Source: CAZICM01 sp964537685 (GTDB lineage: Bacteria; Myxococcota_A; Polyangia; Polyangiales; Polyangiaceae). From it: a stretch of DNA of 64,000 nucleotides. The stretch covers positions 1 to 64,000 of the forward strand of contig CAZICM010000010.1 in NCBI GenBank assembly GCA_964537685.1, read 5' to 3'. Numbering within the stretch: position 1 is the stretch's first letter; the number at the start of each line of letters is the position of its first letter. The notes beneath the pieces are model-generated. The model was not told the DNA's origin, ran no database searches, and saw only the letters and a program-made list of their open reading frames with translations. The translations under genes and the position numbers were made by a program. Shown here piece after piece: positions 18,950 through 27,121 of the stretch.

Positions 18950-20427
18950 TGCGCTACCCTCACCCGCGGTTCCCTGGTTAAGGAAAGCAAAAAGAGATGA
19001 ATATCGGCCTGTTCGTCCGGCGCTAACGACGCAAATGCGTCCCTCGCGCCCAGAGCTTCTCCGCCGTGCGCCAAGATCGCCTCGGGAATGGTCGCCGCCC
19101 GGCCATCGTGCAAATATGGCGCTGTTTCAGCCAAACCCCATAGCGGTCTTGTGATGAATACGCTTTGAGGAATACCGCCTTCCATATCGGGATGTCTATC
19201 GGCCAAGCCTTCTCCCATAGCGTGGCGCTTAAGATCGCTGAATAGCTTGATGCGGGCCGTTCCCCGGGGCTGATCGCCGTCCACAAACAAATGCAAGGTG
19301 ATGGGAGATGCATTGGTTGTATCTGAATATTCGTCCCAATAATAATTCACCAGCAAGAGTTCGGGGCGATGGCAATAGGCGCAGCCCACTTCTTCAAATA
19401 GGGTTTGGCCGTTGGACCAGCGCAGCCTAAGCCCTGGATCGTGCGGCGGGATAATTACCGGTGTTTCAAGCATCGCTAAATAAAGCGCCGATGCCGTGAG
19501 CGTGCCTTCTTCCAATTCAAATTGAACGCCGTCGTTATCGGGGTCCCACCAATTGGGGCCTGGACCGAGCTTTTCGGGTTCAGGTTTGGTTTTATAGCCA
19601 AGCGCCAAGACATGCGATTGAACGCCAAAATGGATGCGCGCGGCTTCTTCCACAAAACGCCGGAGTTTGGCCACGTTGCCTTTCCATCCAAAGGGCCGGA
19701 GTATCAAATCATTGCTTATTCCTTCCAATCCGGATGTATCTATTTCTCCGGTGGGCATGACCGTGAGCGTTCCAAAATCAATGCCTTTGGTGCTCAATTT
19801 GATCGTTACAGGAGCCTGGGTTTTCTGGGCCTGGATCATGGCTTTATCGCGAAGCAATCCGAGCTCGTTGGACATTTCTTCGGCTAAAGCTTGAATCAAG
19901 CCCAATCCAAGCGTGTGGGGAGCATTGCGGATATTGGCCGAGGATAGATGTTCGCCGTCGCCCATCACAAATGCGTTCTGTGTTTCGGAACCCGCTCCGT
20001 CGGGCCCGCCCACCGAATGGCAGCCATTGCAGGAAAAGGTGTCCAATCCTCCGTAATTGCCTTGATGAATGCGCTTTAAGGGTTCGTCTTTGATGGTTCC
20101 ATAGCCGTTTTCTATGCGGAACTCATGGCCAAAGAGGGCGTCTCCGCGAAGAAAGAGCATTTCTTTGGTATATATTCCCAAATCAATCTCATTTTGACGG
20201 GTGGTCATATGCCCCGTGTCTTCGCCTTTTTCGGAAGCGTCGAGGAATTCTTCCAGGCGATCGCGATCGGCAAAATCGAGCGCGCCATGAACGAGTTCGT
20301 CGAGCGCTTGACCCGAGGGAGGCTCGTCATGAGGCCATGGAACAGGGGTTTCGCCGCCCGCCGCGAGCGCCGACGATAGCAGGGCGGCGATGATGAGCAG
20401 GGATGGATAGCGCCTGCGCGTGTGCAC
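18946..20427 (-). CDS. Di-heme oxidoreductase (DHOR-like), secreted paralogue
   Basis: From the GTG at 20427, preceded by GGAG, the product is 493 aa with a signal peptide ending near ALAAG and no lipobox Cys, unlike its neighbour. Heme motifs are CNGCH at 133-137 and CAYCH at 349-353. The C-terminus has TRPLWGLAETAPYLHDGRA, the DHOR family signature, and AILAHGGEA. The longer open frame up to 20967 is antisense to the Cys-rich lipoprotein gene and is not real. It is the first gene of a three-gene coupled operon. A soluble periplasmic partner for the lipid-anchored paralogue is a reasonable inference. Confidence 0.88.
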   Translation of the reverse strand: MHTRRRYPSLLIIAALLSSALAAGGETPVPWPHDEPPSGQALDELVHGALDFADRDRLEEFLDASEKGEDTGHMTTRQNEIDLGIYTKEMLFLRGDALFGHEFRIENGYGTIKDEPLKRIHQGNYGGLDTFSCNGCHSVGGPDGAGSETQNAFVMGDGEHLSSANIRNAPHTLGLGLIQALAEEMSNELGLLRDKAMIQAQKTQAPVTIKLSTKGIDFGTLTVMPTGEIDTSGLEGISNDLILRPFGWKGNVAKLRRFVEEAARIHFGVQSHVLALGYKTKPEPEKLGPGPNWWDPDNDGVQFELEEGTLTASALYLAMLETPVIIPPHDPGLRLRWSNGQTLFEEVGCAYCHRPELLLVNYYWDEYSDTTNASPITLHLFVDGDQPRGTARIKLFSDLKRHAMGEGLADRHPDMEGGIPQSVFITRPLWGLAETAPYLHDGRAATIPEAILAHGGEALGARDAFASLAPDEQADIHLFLLSLTREPRVRVAQ

Positions 20428-20465
20428 GATGGAGGACTCCACTTGTATTGGAAGTTGATAGGATA

Positions 20466-20491
20466 GGAGGCCATTGATAAAAATGGCCTCC
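20466..20491. other. Perfect 10-bp hairpin between two minus-strand genes
   Basis: GGAGGCCATT at 20466-20475 pairs exactly with AATGGCCTCC at 20482-20491 around a 6-nt loop. It lies between the stop of the Cys-rich lipoprotein (20543) and the GTG of the di-heme protein (20427). No T-run follows on either strand, so it may be an mRNA-stabilising or processing element, or an operator, rather than a classical terminator. Confidence 0.6.
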
Positions 20492-20542
20492 ATCGGTGTG
20501 ACGGATGTTGAGGATAAGAGAAGAGGCGAGAAAATACTAGGA

Positions 20543-21463
20543 TCAGGGCGCGGGCGGAACGCAGACCGGATAACAGCAGGGAATGTCGCGGATTTGTCCG
20601 CCGCATTCGAGCTGGCCGGGAATCGTGTGCGCGCCGGGCATGGCCGCATCGAATACCGTGTCGTTGTCGATATAACAGGTGAGTGTGCCGCCGGCGTTGA
20701 CAACGCAGTATTCGCCGTCGGAGATGTGGTTGGTGGCGTAGGTCCAGTCGTTGCAGCGGCCGCCGGGGCCGGGCTGGGACATGTTGCCGTTGGCGTCGAG
20801 CGCGGGCATGGTGCGGTGCGCCCAGAAGGTGGTGCCCGCTGCAACGCCGCCAAGCTCCATTTCCATTTCGGCTTTCTTGAGCTGTTCGTAGGTGCACATG
20901 GCTTCGTACCCGAGGCTCTTGCATTCGGCATCGGCGGCGTCTTTTCCGCTGAGGCCGTTGTAGGCAAAGACGGGGCCTTTCATGTTGATCTTGCCACCAT
21001 AGATGAGCGTGTTGGCGGGCAAACAACAGTCCTGCGCGCAGGTGCCGTTGGGGCCGCATTCGTTCATGTCTTCCATGCCGTTGCCGCAGAGTCCGCAGTC
21101 CATGGGACAGGTGCCTTCAGGACCGCATTCGCCGGGGTCTTGCATGCCGTTGCCGCACGTCATGTTGCCGCTCGAGGTGCTCATGCTGCCGCTGCTCGTG
21201 CTCGAGCCGCCGCCCGCGCCACCCGTTCCGCCGCCGCAGTCGCAGGCACTATAGGTGCCATCTTCCTGGCAGATTTGAACGCCCGGCGGTGCGCCGCCGG
21301 GGCAAGCGCATTCAACGGATTGCATGGGCACGCACATACCGCCCGAGCTGGTGCCACTTCCCGAGCCGCCGGTGGTGGGGGTATCGCCGCAGGAGGAAGC
21401 GGTAATTGCCACGCCGGCGAATAAAGCTGTCATGATAACCGCAAATTTGAGGCTAAAGCGCAT
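20543..21463 (-). CDS. Cys-rich lipoprotein with myxobacterial disulfide repeats
   Basis: The 306-aa product starts at the ATG at 21463, which has CCGGAG eight bases upstream. Lipobox ASSC gives Cys25. A Gly/Ser/Thr linker follows, then two CGNGMxDxxECGPxGTC repeats like the Myxococcus Cys-rich repeat, then a C-terminal domain of about 150 residues with Cys and aromatic residues. The stretch VFAYNGLSGKDAADAECKSL and the following TFWAHRT recall C-type-lectin-like or DUF1554-type domains, but this is only a resemblance. It is probably a surface protein; the ligand is unknown. Confidence 0.82.
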   Translation of the reverse strand: MRFSLKFAVIMTALFAGVAITASSCGDTPTTGGSGSGTSSGGMCVPMQSVECACPGGAPPGVQICQEDGTYSACDCGGGTGGAGGGSSTSSGSMSTSSGNMTCGNGMQDPGECGPEGTCPMDCGLCGNGMEDMNECGPNGTCAQDCCLPANTLIYGGKINMKGPVFAYNGLSGKDAADAECKSLGYEAMCTYEQLKKAEMEMELGGVAAGTTFWAHRTMPALDANGNMSQPGPGGRCNDWTYATNHISDGEYCVVNAGGTLTCYIDNDTVFDAAMPGAHTIPGQLECGGQIRDIPCCYPVCVPPAP

Positions 21464-21553
21464 CTGTGTACTCCGGATTGAAAGGAAAAAGGTTGTTGCC
21501 AAAGTGCCAAATGAAAGAGTTAAGATTTCCCAAGTGCTAAAGTCAATGTCCTT

Positions 21554-21601
21554 ATGGTATTCAACGCCAAATCAATCGTTTTGATTTCTGGATAATACCA
21601 T
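21554..21601. other. Nested inverted repeat
   Basis: Outer arms ATGGTATT (21554-21561) and AATACCAT (21594-21601) enclose inner arms AAATCAA (569-575 of 21 kb) and TTGATTT (21581-21587) around TCGTT. It sits in the 216-bp gap between the pseudokinase stop (21680) and the Cys-rich lipoprotein start (21463). There is no T-run. It may be an operator for the lipoprotein or an unusual 3' structure for the kinase mRNA. Confidence 0.55.
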
Positions 21602-21679
21602 TGGATGAGATCAATTGCCGATGTAATGCCAATCTATCGTATTGACAGGGCTTCTGCCCAAGTGTTCGCCGGCAATCAC

Positions 21680-23728
21680 TTAGAGCTTGAACATCGCCAT
21701 TGCGGTGCCGCCGCTCGTAACGGTGACGGATTTTGATTTGGTGGCGCCTGAAACCGGTTTGCAGCTTACGGAATAGCTGCCCGGTTTGAGCTGAACTTTG
21801 ATGGTGGCGCCCGAGCCTTTGGAGGCTCCATTGACCGAAAACGCACAACTGCCGCCTACCGCAACGGCTACGAGGGTGCCCATGCCGCCGCTGTCGGGCG
21901 GAGGTGAAGTGGTGGCGGTGGCGGTGGGTTTGGGCGCTGTGCCGGTGCCCGTGGGTTTTGCGGTGGGGACTTGGGGAAGAGGGATGCCGCCTTGGGTGGG
22001 CGTGGGTGCGCTGGTGGGCGTGCCCGATGCGAATGGGGATGACGCGGAGGCGACGGGTTCTGATGTTGGAGGTGCGCTGGGTGTGTCGCCTGTGTTTTGC
22101 GGGCCGGTGGGTGTGGACGGGGCGGTGGGCGTGGTGGTTGTTCCGGCGGAGGATGCGCCGGATTCGGCGGTGGCGGGTGTGCTGCCGCTGGTTTCTGAAC
22201 CGCCCGTTGCAAAGACGACGACGCCCGCGAGGAGGGTGAGTCCAACGACCGCGCCCGCGATGGCGAGAATGATTGTGTTTTTGTTGTTTCGTTTTTCGGG
22301 TGGAAAGCCGAGATCTTGAGGTGAGGCGGTTTTGGCGGTTCCCGGTGGCGCGCCGGGTGCTCCGGGCGCTGCGGCACCCGCGCCCGAAATCCCGCTGATG
22401 TCGTGCCAAGACTGCATGGAGCCGCGGCGCTGGCCTGCATCGAGCTGAAGCGACGGGCCGAGGAGCGAGCCTTGGGGCTGGCCGGGTGGAACGGCTTGTT
22501 GCTGGGAAGGCCGGGCCGCGGGGGCTGCCGCTCCATAGGGCGATGCGGGCGGGGCTGCCGCGCCTGGAACTTGAGCACCTGCGGGTTTGGGTGCGCCGCT
22601 CATCCCAGGCGGTCCTGGTGACGGAGCGACATAGTCGCTGCCCATGAACATCGTCCGGTCCAGCGGTGATTCGCTGCCTTGAGCCCCGGGCGATGGTTTT
22701 ACGCCCGTGCTTTCCTCGAGCACGGCATCGACAAAGGTAGGCGCATCTTCGTCGCCGCTGCCTTTCACGGGTGCGGCAGGTGCGGGCGCCGCATATACGG
22801 GCCGCTGTTTGGCCTGCTGAGCTGCGGTGGTGATCTCGCCGATACGCTGAATCAACACCTGTCCTTCGGGCGGCGCGAAGGGCAGCAAGGCGTGAGCGAA
22901 TCCGTAGACATTGGCGAAGCGGCCGTCCACATCTTTGGCAAGCGCCCATCCGATGATCTGATTGAGCTCTTGAGGGAGATCGCGGCGGATGTTGGTGAGG
23001 GGAACCGGATCTTCTTTGGTGATAGCGAGCATCAGCGCGGCCATTTCACCGGCAAATGCAGGGCGCGCGGCGAGCATTTCGTAGAGGATCGCGCCCAAGG
23101 ACCAGACGTCGGTCCGGGCATCGACGTTCTTCGCTTTGCGAATGATTTCAGGTGATGAATAGGGCGACATCCCAAACATCGCCGTTGCCGTGGCCTCGAC
23201 GCCTGCGATGGGCGCCGCGACTTCGCGCATGAGTTTGGCGGTTCCGAAGTCAATGATTTTTAAAGCCGGTGAACCGCCGGGACGCTGGGCAAGGAATAAA
23301 TGCGATGGCTGAAGCTCGCGCAGCACGATGTTGTGGACATGTGTTTGGGCAAGGGCTTCGCTCGCCTGCAGGATAAAGAGCACAGCCTGCTGTAAGGGCA
23401 GAGCTCCGCTTTTCTTGAGGTGCGTGGCGAGATCTGTGCCCTCCAAAAACTGGCGCACGAGATAGAACGCACCATCAGGGAGCGTCCCCACATCAATGAT
23501 TCGCGCGACATGCTCGGATTCAAGCTTTGCAAGGGTGCGGGCTTCACGGCGAAACCGCTCGATCTCCTTTTCATCGCAAAGCGCGGGAGACAGGACGCGA
23601 ATGACCACCCGCTGATCGAATTCTGTGTGGAACGCCTCGACGAGAAAGCCGCGCGACCGTCCTAGGATGGTGCGAACGCGGTATTTGCCTGCGATGACGT
23701 CGCCTGGCCTGATCGCTTCAGAACGCAT
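21680..23728 (-). CDS. Membrane pseudokinase with PEGA-like C-terminus
   Basis: Residues 15-285 of this 682-aa protein have the fold of a Ser/Thr kinase, but the VAIK lysine is Arg44, the HRD motif is Leu136-Arg137-Glu138, the following Lys is Gln140 and the catalytic-loop Asn is His143. Only D160-F161-G162 is intact, and the Gly-rich loop is not recognisable. A Pro/Ala/Gly-rich linker runs from 310 to 480, a single membrane helix covers about 485-507, a Thr/Ser/Pro-rich periplasmic stalk follows, and the last 75 residues resemble a PEGA domain (LKPGSYSVSCKP). It would be a transmembrane signalling protein with a non-catalytic cytoplasmic domain. No partner gene is adjacent. Confidence 0.87.
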   Translation of the reverse strand: MRSEAIRPGDVIAGKYRVRTILGRSRGFLVEAFHTEFDQRVVIRVLSPALCDEKEIERFRREARTLAKLESEHVARIIDVGTLPDGAFYLVRQFLEGTDLATHLKKSGALPLQQAVLFILQASEALAQTHVHNIVLRELQPSHLFLAQRPGGSPALKIIDFGTAKLMREVAAPIAGVEATATAMFGMSPYSSPEIIRKAKNVDARTDVWSLGAILYEMLAARPAFAGEMAALMLAITKEDPVPLTNIRRDLPQELNQIIGWALAKDVDGRFANVYGFAHALLPFAPPEGQVLIQRIGEITTAAQQAKQRPVYAAPAPAAPVKGSGDEDAPTFVDAVLEESTGVKPSPGAQGSESPLDRTMFMGSDYVAPSPGPPGMSGAPKPAGAQVPGAAAPPASPYGAAAPAARPSQQQAVPPGQPQGSLLGPSLQLDAGQRRGSMQSWHDISGISGAGAAAPGAPGAPPGTAKTASPQDLGFPPEKRNNKNTIILAIAGAVVGLTLLAGVVVFATGGSETSGSTPATAESGASSAGTTTTPTAPSTPTGPQNTGDTPSAPPTSEPVASASSPFASGTPTSAPTPTQGGIPLPQVPTAKPTGTGTAPKPTATATTSPPPDSGGMGTLVAVAVGGSCAFSVNGASKGSGATIKVQLKPGSYSVSCKPVSGATKSKSVTVTSGGTAMAMFKL

Positions 23729-23880
23729 GAAAATTCACAGCGCGGCCGGTAGCTCAGGGGCCGGACGCGGTGCCTATTCTCTCATCTTGTGCGTGGCTTT
23801 TGTCAAAGATTCTGAGAGGGCACCCTCGAAGTTTGCACACGCTCACGACTGCATTGTGAGCGAACACGACCAACGATTTC

Positions 23881-24447
23881 TCAATCGACCTTGTCGAGCG
23901 CCTTTTGGCAGGCAGGCGCGACGGTGTCGATTTTCTGGCCGCGAAGCCAGCCTACGATGCACTGATCGGCATCGCTTCCCTCTTTCATGATTACGCCGCC
24001 TTTGTGGCCTTCAATGCCGCGGGCTTTGCGCACGATGAGCAGCTCTTCGGCTTTTTGGCCGAAGTTTTGAACTTGTTCCGCCGTCTTTTCCGGCTCGACG
24101 CTGCACACCGAAGCATAGTTCGCCTCAATCTCGGCGAGCGTCGATTGCGAGCCTTTGCCGGGATAGTCCGCGTCATCGAGGCGGCGTCCGTACACGCCAT
24201 ACAAGCGCATAGGAATCGTCGCAACGCCGTGGCAGTCGAGCGTTCCGCAACGCCGTTCCATAAACGCGTTCACGGAAGCCACGGCCGGGCCGCCGTCGCC
24301 CGAAATGCCGGAAAACACGGCCTCGCTCGGGCATGCATACACTTGTGTTGCCGTTGCTTCTTCGCCGAGGCAGGCCGTTACGCCCAGGGCGCTCAGCAAA
24401 AGCGCGCCCGCTGCAGACGCCATTAGAAGTCGATCACGGGTCTTCAT
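23881..24447 (-). CDS. Lipoprotein with CX4CH heme-like motif
   Basis: The 188-aa product has a signal peptide with lipobox VTAC (Cys26). The only cytochrome-like motif is C67-GTLD-C72-H73, a C-x4-C-H spacing instead of C-x2-C-H, followed by MRLYGVYGRRLDD. I recall CGxLDCHG-type proteins as frequent in Polyangia, but could not check this. The start has GGAGG six bases upstream and overlaps the stop of the preceding gene by ATGA. It ends a four-gene operon with an outer-membrane barrel and two other heme-motif lipoproteins. Heme binding is plausible but not proven by sequence. Confidence 0.78.
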   Translation of the reverse strand: MKTRDRLLMASAAGALLLSALGVTACLGEEATATQVYACPSEAVFSGISGDGGPAVASVNAFMERRCGTLDCHGVATIPMRLYGVYGRRLDDADYPGKGSQSTLAEIEANYASVCSVEPEKTAEQVQNFGQKAEELLIVRKARGIEGHKGGVIMKEGSDADQCIVGWLRGQKIDTVAPACQKALDKVD

Positions 24448-24998
24448 GTGCCTCCGGGGCAGGACGGATCGTCGGAATCCGGCTGGACAATAACAACACC
24501 GGCCGAATCGGGCGCCCGGCCAGTTTTGTCAGCACTATCGGATGCAGGCGGTTTATGGCATGAGGCGCAGGAGCCATCGCGGCCGATTAAGGAAGTCATC
24601 CGAAGACCGCCGCATTCAACGCCGAGCGGAAACGCGATATCGGCCCACGCATCTTTTTCGATGAAGAAGTTGCCGGCTGGATTGGTGCAAGCCATGCGGG
24701 AATCACCGGACGAATCGGTGATGGTGATGAGAACCGCGGGGGCGGGCACGATGGCGCCCATTGGATCGGTTGTGTAGACCGTTCCGCCGACGGCCATTGC
24801 GGGCTTGGCGCCTCCGTAGGTGTCGTGACACACGAGACAAGGCTGGCCCGGCCGGTGAGCGGCGCTGGGTTCCCCCGTTTCAGGGCCCAGGCCATCGATG
24901 ATTTCCTGAGGCACAGGGTCGTTTGTACAGGCGGCCGCCGCTCCGCCGAGCAAACCCGCCGCAAGCAGCGGAGTCAGTGTTTGTAGATGTTTTTTCAT
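24444..24998 (-). CDS. Lipoprotein with two CXXCH motifs
   Basis: The 184-aa product starts at 24998 (MKKHLQTLTP) and has lipobox AAAC at Cys24. Two c-type heme motifs are visible, CLVCH at 54-58 and CASCH at 144-148, separated by a beta-rich segment (GGTVYTTDPMGAIVPAPAVL) that looks like a carboxypeptidase-regulatory or transthyretin-like fold. The start codon shares its first base with the upstream stop (TGATG), and the stop overlaps the next start (ATGA). It is the third gene of the operon with the DUF3570-type barrel. It is probably an outer-membrane-anchored electron carrier. Confidence 0.85.
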   Translation of the reverse strand: MKKHLQTLTPLLAAGLLGGAAAACTNDPVPQEIIDGLGPETGEPSAAHRPGQPCLVCHDTYGGAKPAMAVGGTVYTTDPMGAIVPAPAVLITITDSSGDSRMACTNPAGNFFIEKDAWADIAFPLGVECGGLRMTSLIGRDGSCASCHKPPASDSADKTGRAPDSAGVVIVQPDSDDPSCPGGT

Positions 24999-27121
24999 CA
25001 CTCGACCTCCATTTCGATCGTCGTCGCCGTAAAGAGGCCGAAACGATCGAACACGTAGAGGTGATCTAGAAACTGGGTGTAGACGCCTTCGATTTGCACG
25101 GAGGCAGAAAACATCTCGCTGAGCTGGTAGCGAACGCCTCCGCCCGCGGTGATACCGAATAGCGGTCCGAGTTCGCGATCGCCGGTGCGGAATTTTGGAA
25201 GTTGCCAGCCTTGAGCGGTTGGTGTTGCGGAATAGGCGCGCTGCCAAAAGTCGGCGGGGCCCTGAATATGAAAGCGAACGTGAGGCCCAACGCGAAGCGC
25301 TTCCGTGATGTCAATGAGATAGCGGGCGTCTGTGGTGCTCGCCTTTAAACCCCAGGAGTCGATGTAGAGCCGTTCATCCGCGCGCAGCGTTGATGTGTCA
25401 AAACGCCTTGAAATGCGGCCGACGACGGCATAGCGCAGCCTGGACAGAGGAAGCTGTTCGAGAGGAACGACGTTTTCGCGCACCGATCCTACAAGCGCCC
25501 GCGTGGCGGCCCGGGGCAAACCGGCCGCGACCGTTTCAGGCGAAAACATTGGAACGTAGCGATAAGGCTTGGACTGATCGCCGAATTCCATTTGAACCGT
25601 GGCTCCGCCCAAAACGATGGTCGATGGATCTAAAACCACCGAGACACCGGCATCGATCGTGTGACGCATGACGTCGCGCGAGAAGACGTCGAAGGGCGTA
25701 TCGCCGCGGCCGATGGTGTCGTAGCCGAAGCCATAGGCCAAGGTGGGTGTGATTCGCTTGTCCCAAAAGTCTGCGCTGCCCGTGGCTCCGATACCTCGGG
25801 CGACGTAATCCGATTCGCCGGAAAAGCTTCCATCGATACCGATGCGCGCGGGGCCGATTTTGTATTCGCCGGCGAGCGATCCGGCGAAGCGCTTTTGATC
25901 GAAGCGGCGCGAGGCCGTAGCGACAATGTCAGGCGAAGCGGCCGAAACAACATCGACGACAAAACTTCCGCCTACGCGCCAGCCTGTCGTTGGATTCTCG
26001 AGCGAAAGCGAAAGCGCAGGCGCAAACACATCGACGTTGAATGTGTCGTTGTAGCTTGCGACTTCAAGGCCGCTCCTGAACGTGAGGCCCCTGCCCTTGC
26101 CGCCTGTTTCGATGCAGACCTGAAGCTCGGCGGCGGAGCGGGCGGCACTGATGCATTGCTGAATAGCGCTCGTGTTGGAGTCGGTCGATTCGGCATTCAC
26201 CGTGATCTTTTCGCCGCGCTCAAAGGTCTCGGTGGTCTTGAAACTAAAGGGATATGGCCCGCGCTTGCCTTTGATCTCGATCGCTGCCTTGCCCGGGTTG
26301 TGCGGAATGGGTTTAGAGATTTGATCGGCTGGAATCGCTACGCCGTCGATGGTGACTTCAGGCTTGTCAACGGCTTTCGGAATTTGAAGCGTGATGGTGG
26401 GCGTGTCGTTATCGAGCTTTTCAATGAGCTCAGCCGCCTTTTGCTGAAGGTCCGCGTTGCCTTCTTCCTCGGCAAGTTTGGCGCCTTCCTTGGCATCTTT
26501 CATCGCTTCGAGGAGGAGATCGCCGGCGTCCTGGCAGCGCGCGAGCATCAGCTTGCCAGCCGCAAATTCGCGCTCACCCATCACGGCGATTAAGGTTCCC
26601 ATGCACTCGCTCCACTCCTTGCCAGCGAGAAGCTTTTCGGCATTGGACACGGCCTCCATTTGCTCTTTTGTCGGCGCAGGGCGGGCAGGCGGCGTGGGCG
26701 TCGAAACGCCTTTTTTGATGTTCGATTTGGCCTCTGCAAAGAGCTTGTCCAAATCCTTGTTCATGAACTGGCGATCGGGAACAAGCTTCGGATCTTCTTT
26801 CAGGGCGGCCTCAAATGAAGCGCGCCCTTTCTCTTTGTTTTTTTCGCCCGCGGCCTGAACGATGCCTATATGCAGATGGAGCTGAGCCCGGGTGGCCGGC
26901 TCGCATACCTTGGCGCACGTTTTGAGGCTGGCCTCGAGCTTCTTCAGCGCGGCGGCGTGTTTAGCCTCGAGGTAGTCATTCATCGCCTCCGCGATGGCAA
27001 CGACCGCGTCCGTGTCCGCCTCGGCGGCCTGAGCCGGCGAAGGCGAGACAAGGGCAGCCCCAGCCATCAGCAGAAGCCCCAAAATGCGTCTTAGTTGTTG
27101 GGGGCGCCGCAAACGATCCAT
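24998..27121 (-). CDS. DUF3570-type outer-membrane beta-barrel with helical N-domain
   Basis: The 707-aa protein has a signal peptide (residues 1-33, cleavage near AQAAEA). Residues 35-250 are helical and TPR-like (AxLKKLEASLKTC, GRASFEAALKEDP), followed by a short beta segment with PEGA-like character. From about 345 the sequence matches what I know of DUF3570 barrels: GGSFVVDVVSAASPD, ASRRFD, GDQSKPYRYVPMF, LPLSRLRYAVVGR and DERLYIDSWG. The protein ends in alternating aromatic strands. The ATG overlaps the end of the upstream lipoprotein gene by 31 nt. With the flanking heme-motif lipoproteins it could form an outer-membrane electron conduit; that is inference. Confidence 0.85.
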   Translation of the reverse strand: MDRLRRPQQLRRILGLLLMAGAALVSPSPAQAAEADTDAVVAIAEAMNDYLEAKHAAALKKLEASLKTCAKVCEPATRAQLHLHIGIVQAAGEKNKEKGRASFEAALKEDPKLVPDRQFMNKDLDKLFAEAKSNIKKGVSTPTPPARPAPTKEQMEAVSNAEKLLAGKEWSECMGTLIAVMGEREFAAGKLMLARCQDAGDLLLEAMKDAKEGAKLAEEEGNADLQQKAAELIEKLDNDTPTITLQIPKAVDKPEVTIDGVAIPADQISKPIPHNPGKAAIEIKGKRGPYPFSFKTTETFERGEKITVNAESTDSNTSAIQQCISAARSAAELQVCIETGGKGRGLTFRSGLEVASYNDTFNVDVFAPALSLSLENPTTGWRVGGSFVVDVVSAASPDIVATASRRFDQKRFAGSLAGEYKIGPARIGIDGSFSGESDYVARGIGATGSADFWDKRITPTLAYGFGYDTIGRGDTPFDVFSRDVMRHTIDAGVSVVLDPSTIVLGGATVQMEFGDQSKPYRYVPMFSPETVAAGLPRAATRALVGSVRENVVPLEQLPLSRLRYAVVGRISRRFDTSTLRADERLYIDSWGLKASTTDARYLIDITEALRVGPHVRFHIQGPADFWQRAYSATPTAQGWQLPKFRTGDRELGPLFGITAGGGVRYQLSEMFSASVQIEGVYTQFLDHLYVFDRFGLFTATTIEMEVE

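Noticed and set aside
17447..20427. Classical cytochrome c peroxidase (CcpA) genes
   Set aside because: Length near 500 aa and the TRPLWG...HD(A/G)R signature fit the DHOR family better than the shorter CcpA/MauG proteins.
21561..22949. Minus-strand frame rich in Arg and His
   Set aside because: It is an out-of-frame shadow of the linker of the PEGA pseudokinase.
23742..23775. tRNA-like GGTAGCTCAG stretch
   Set aside because: No T-arm (GGTTCGA) or matching acceptor stem follows; it lies in the leader of the pseudokinase gene.
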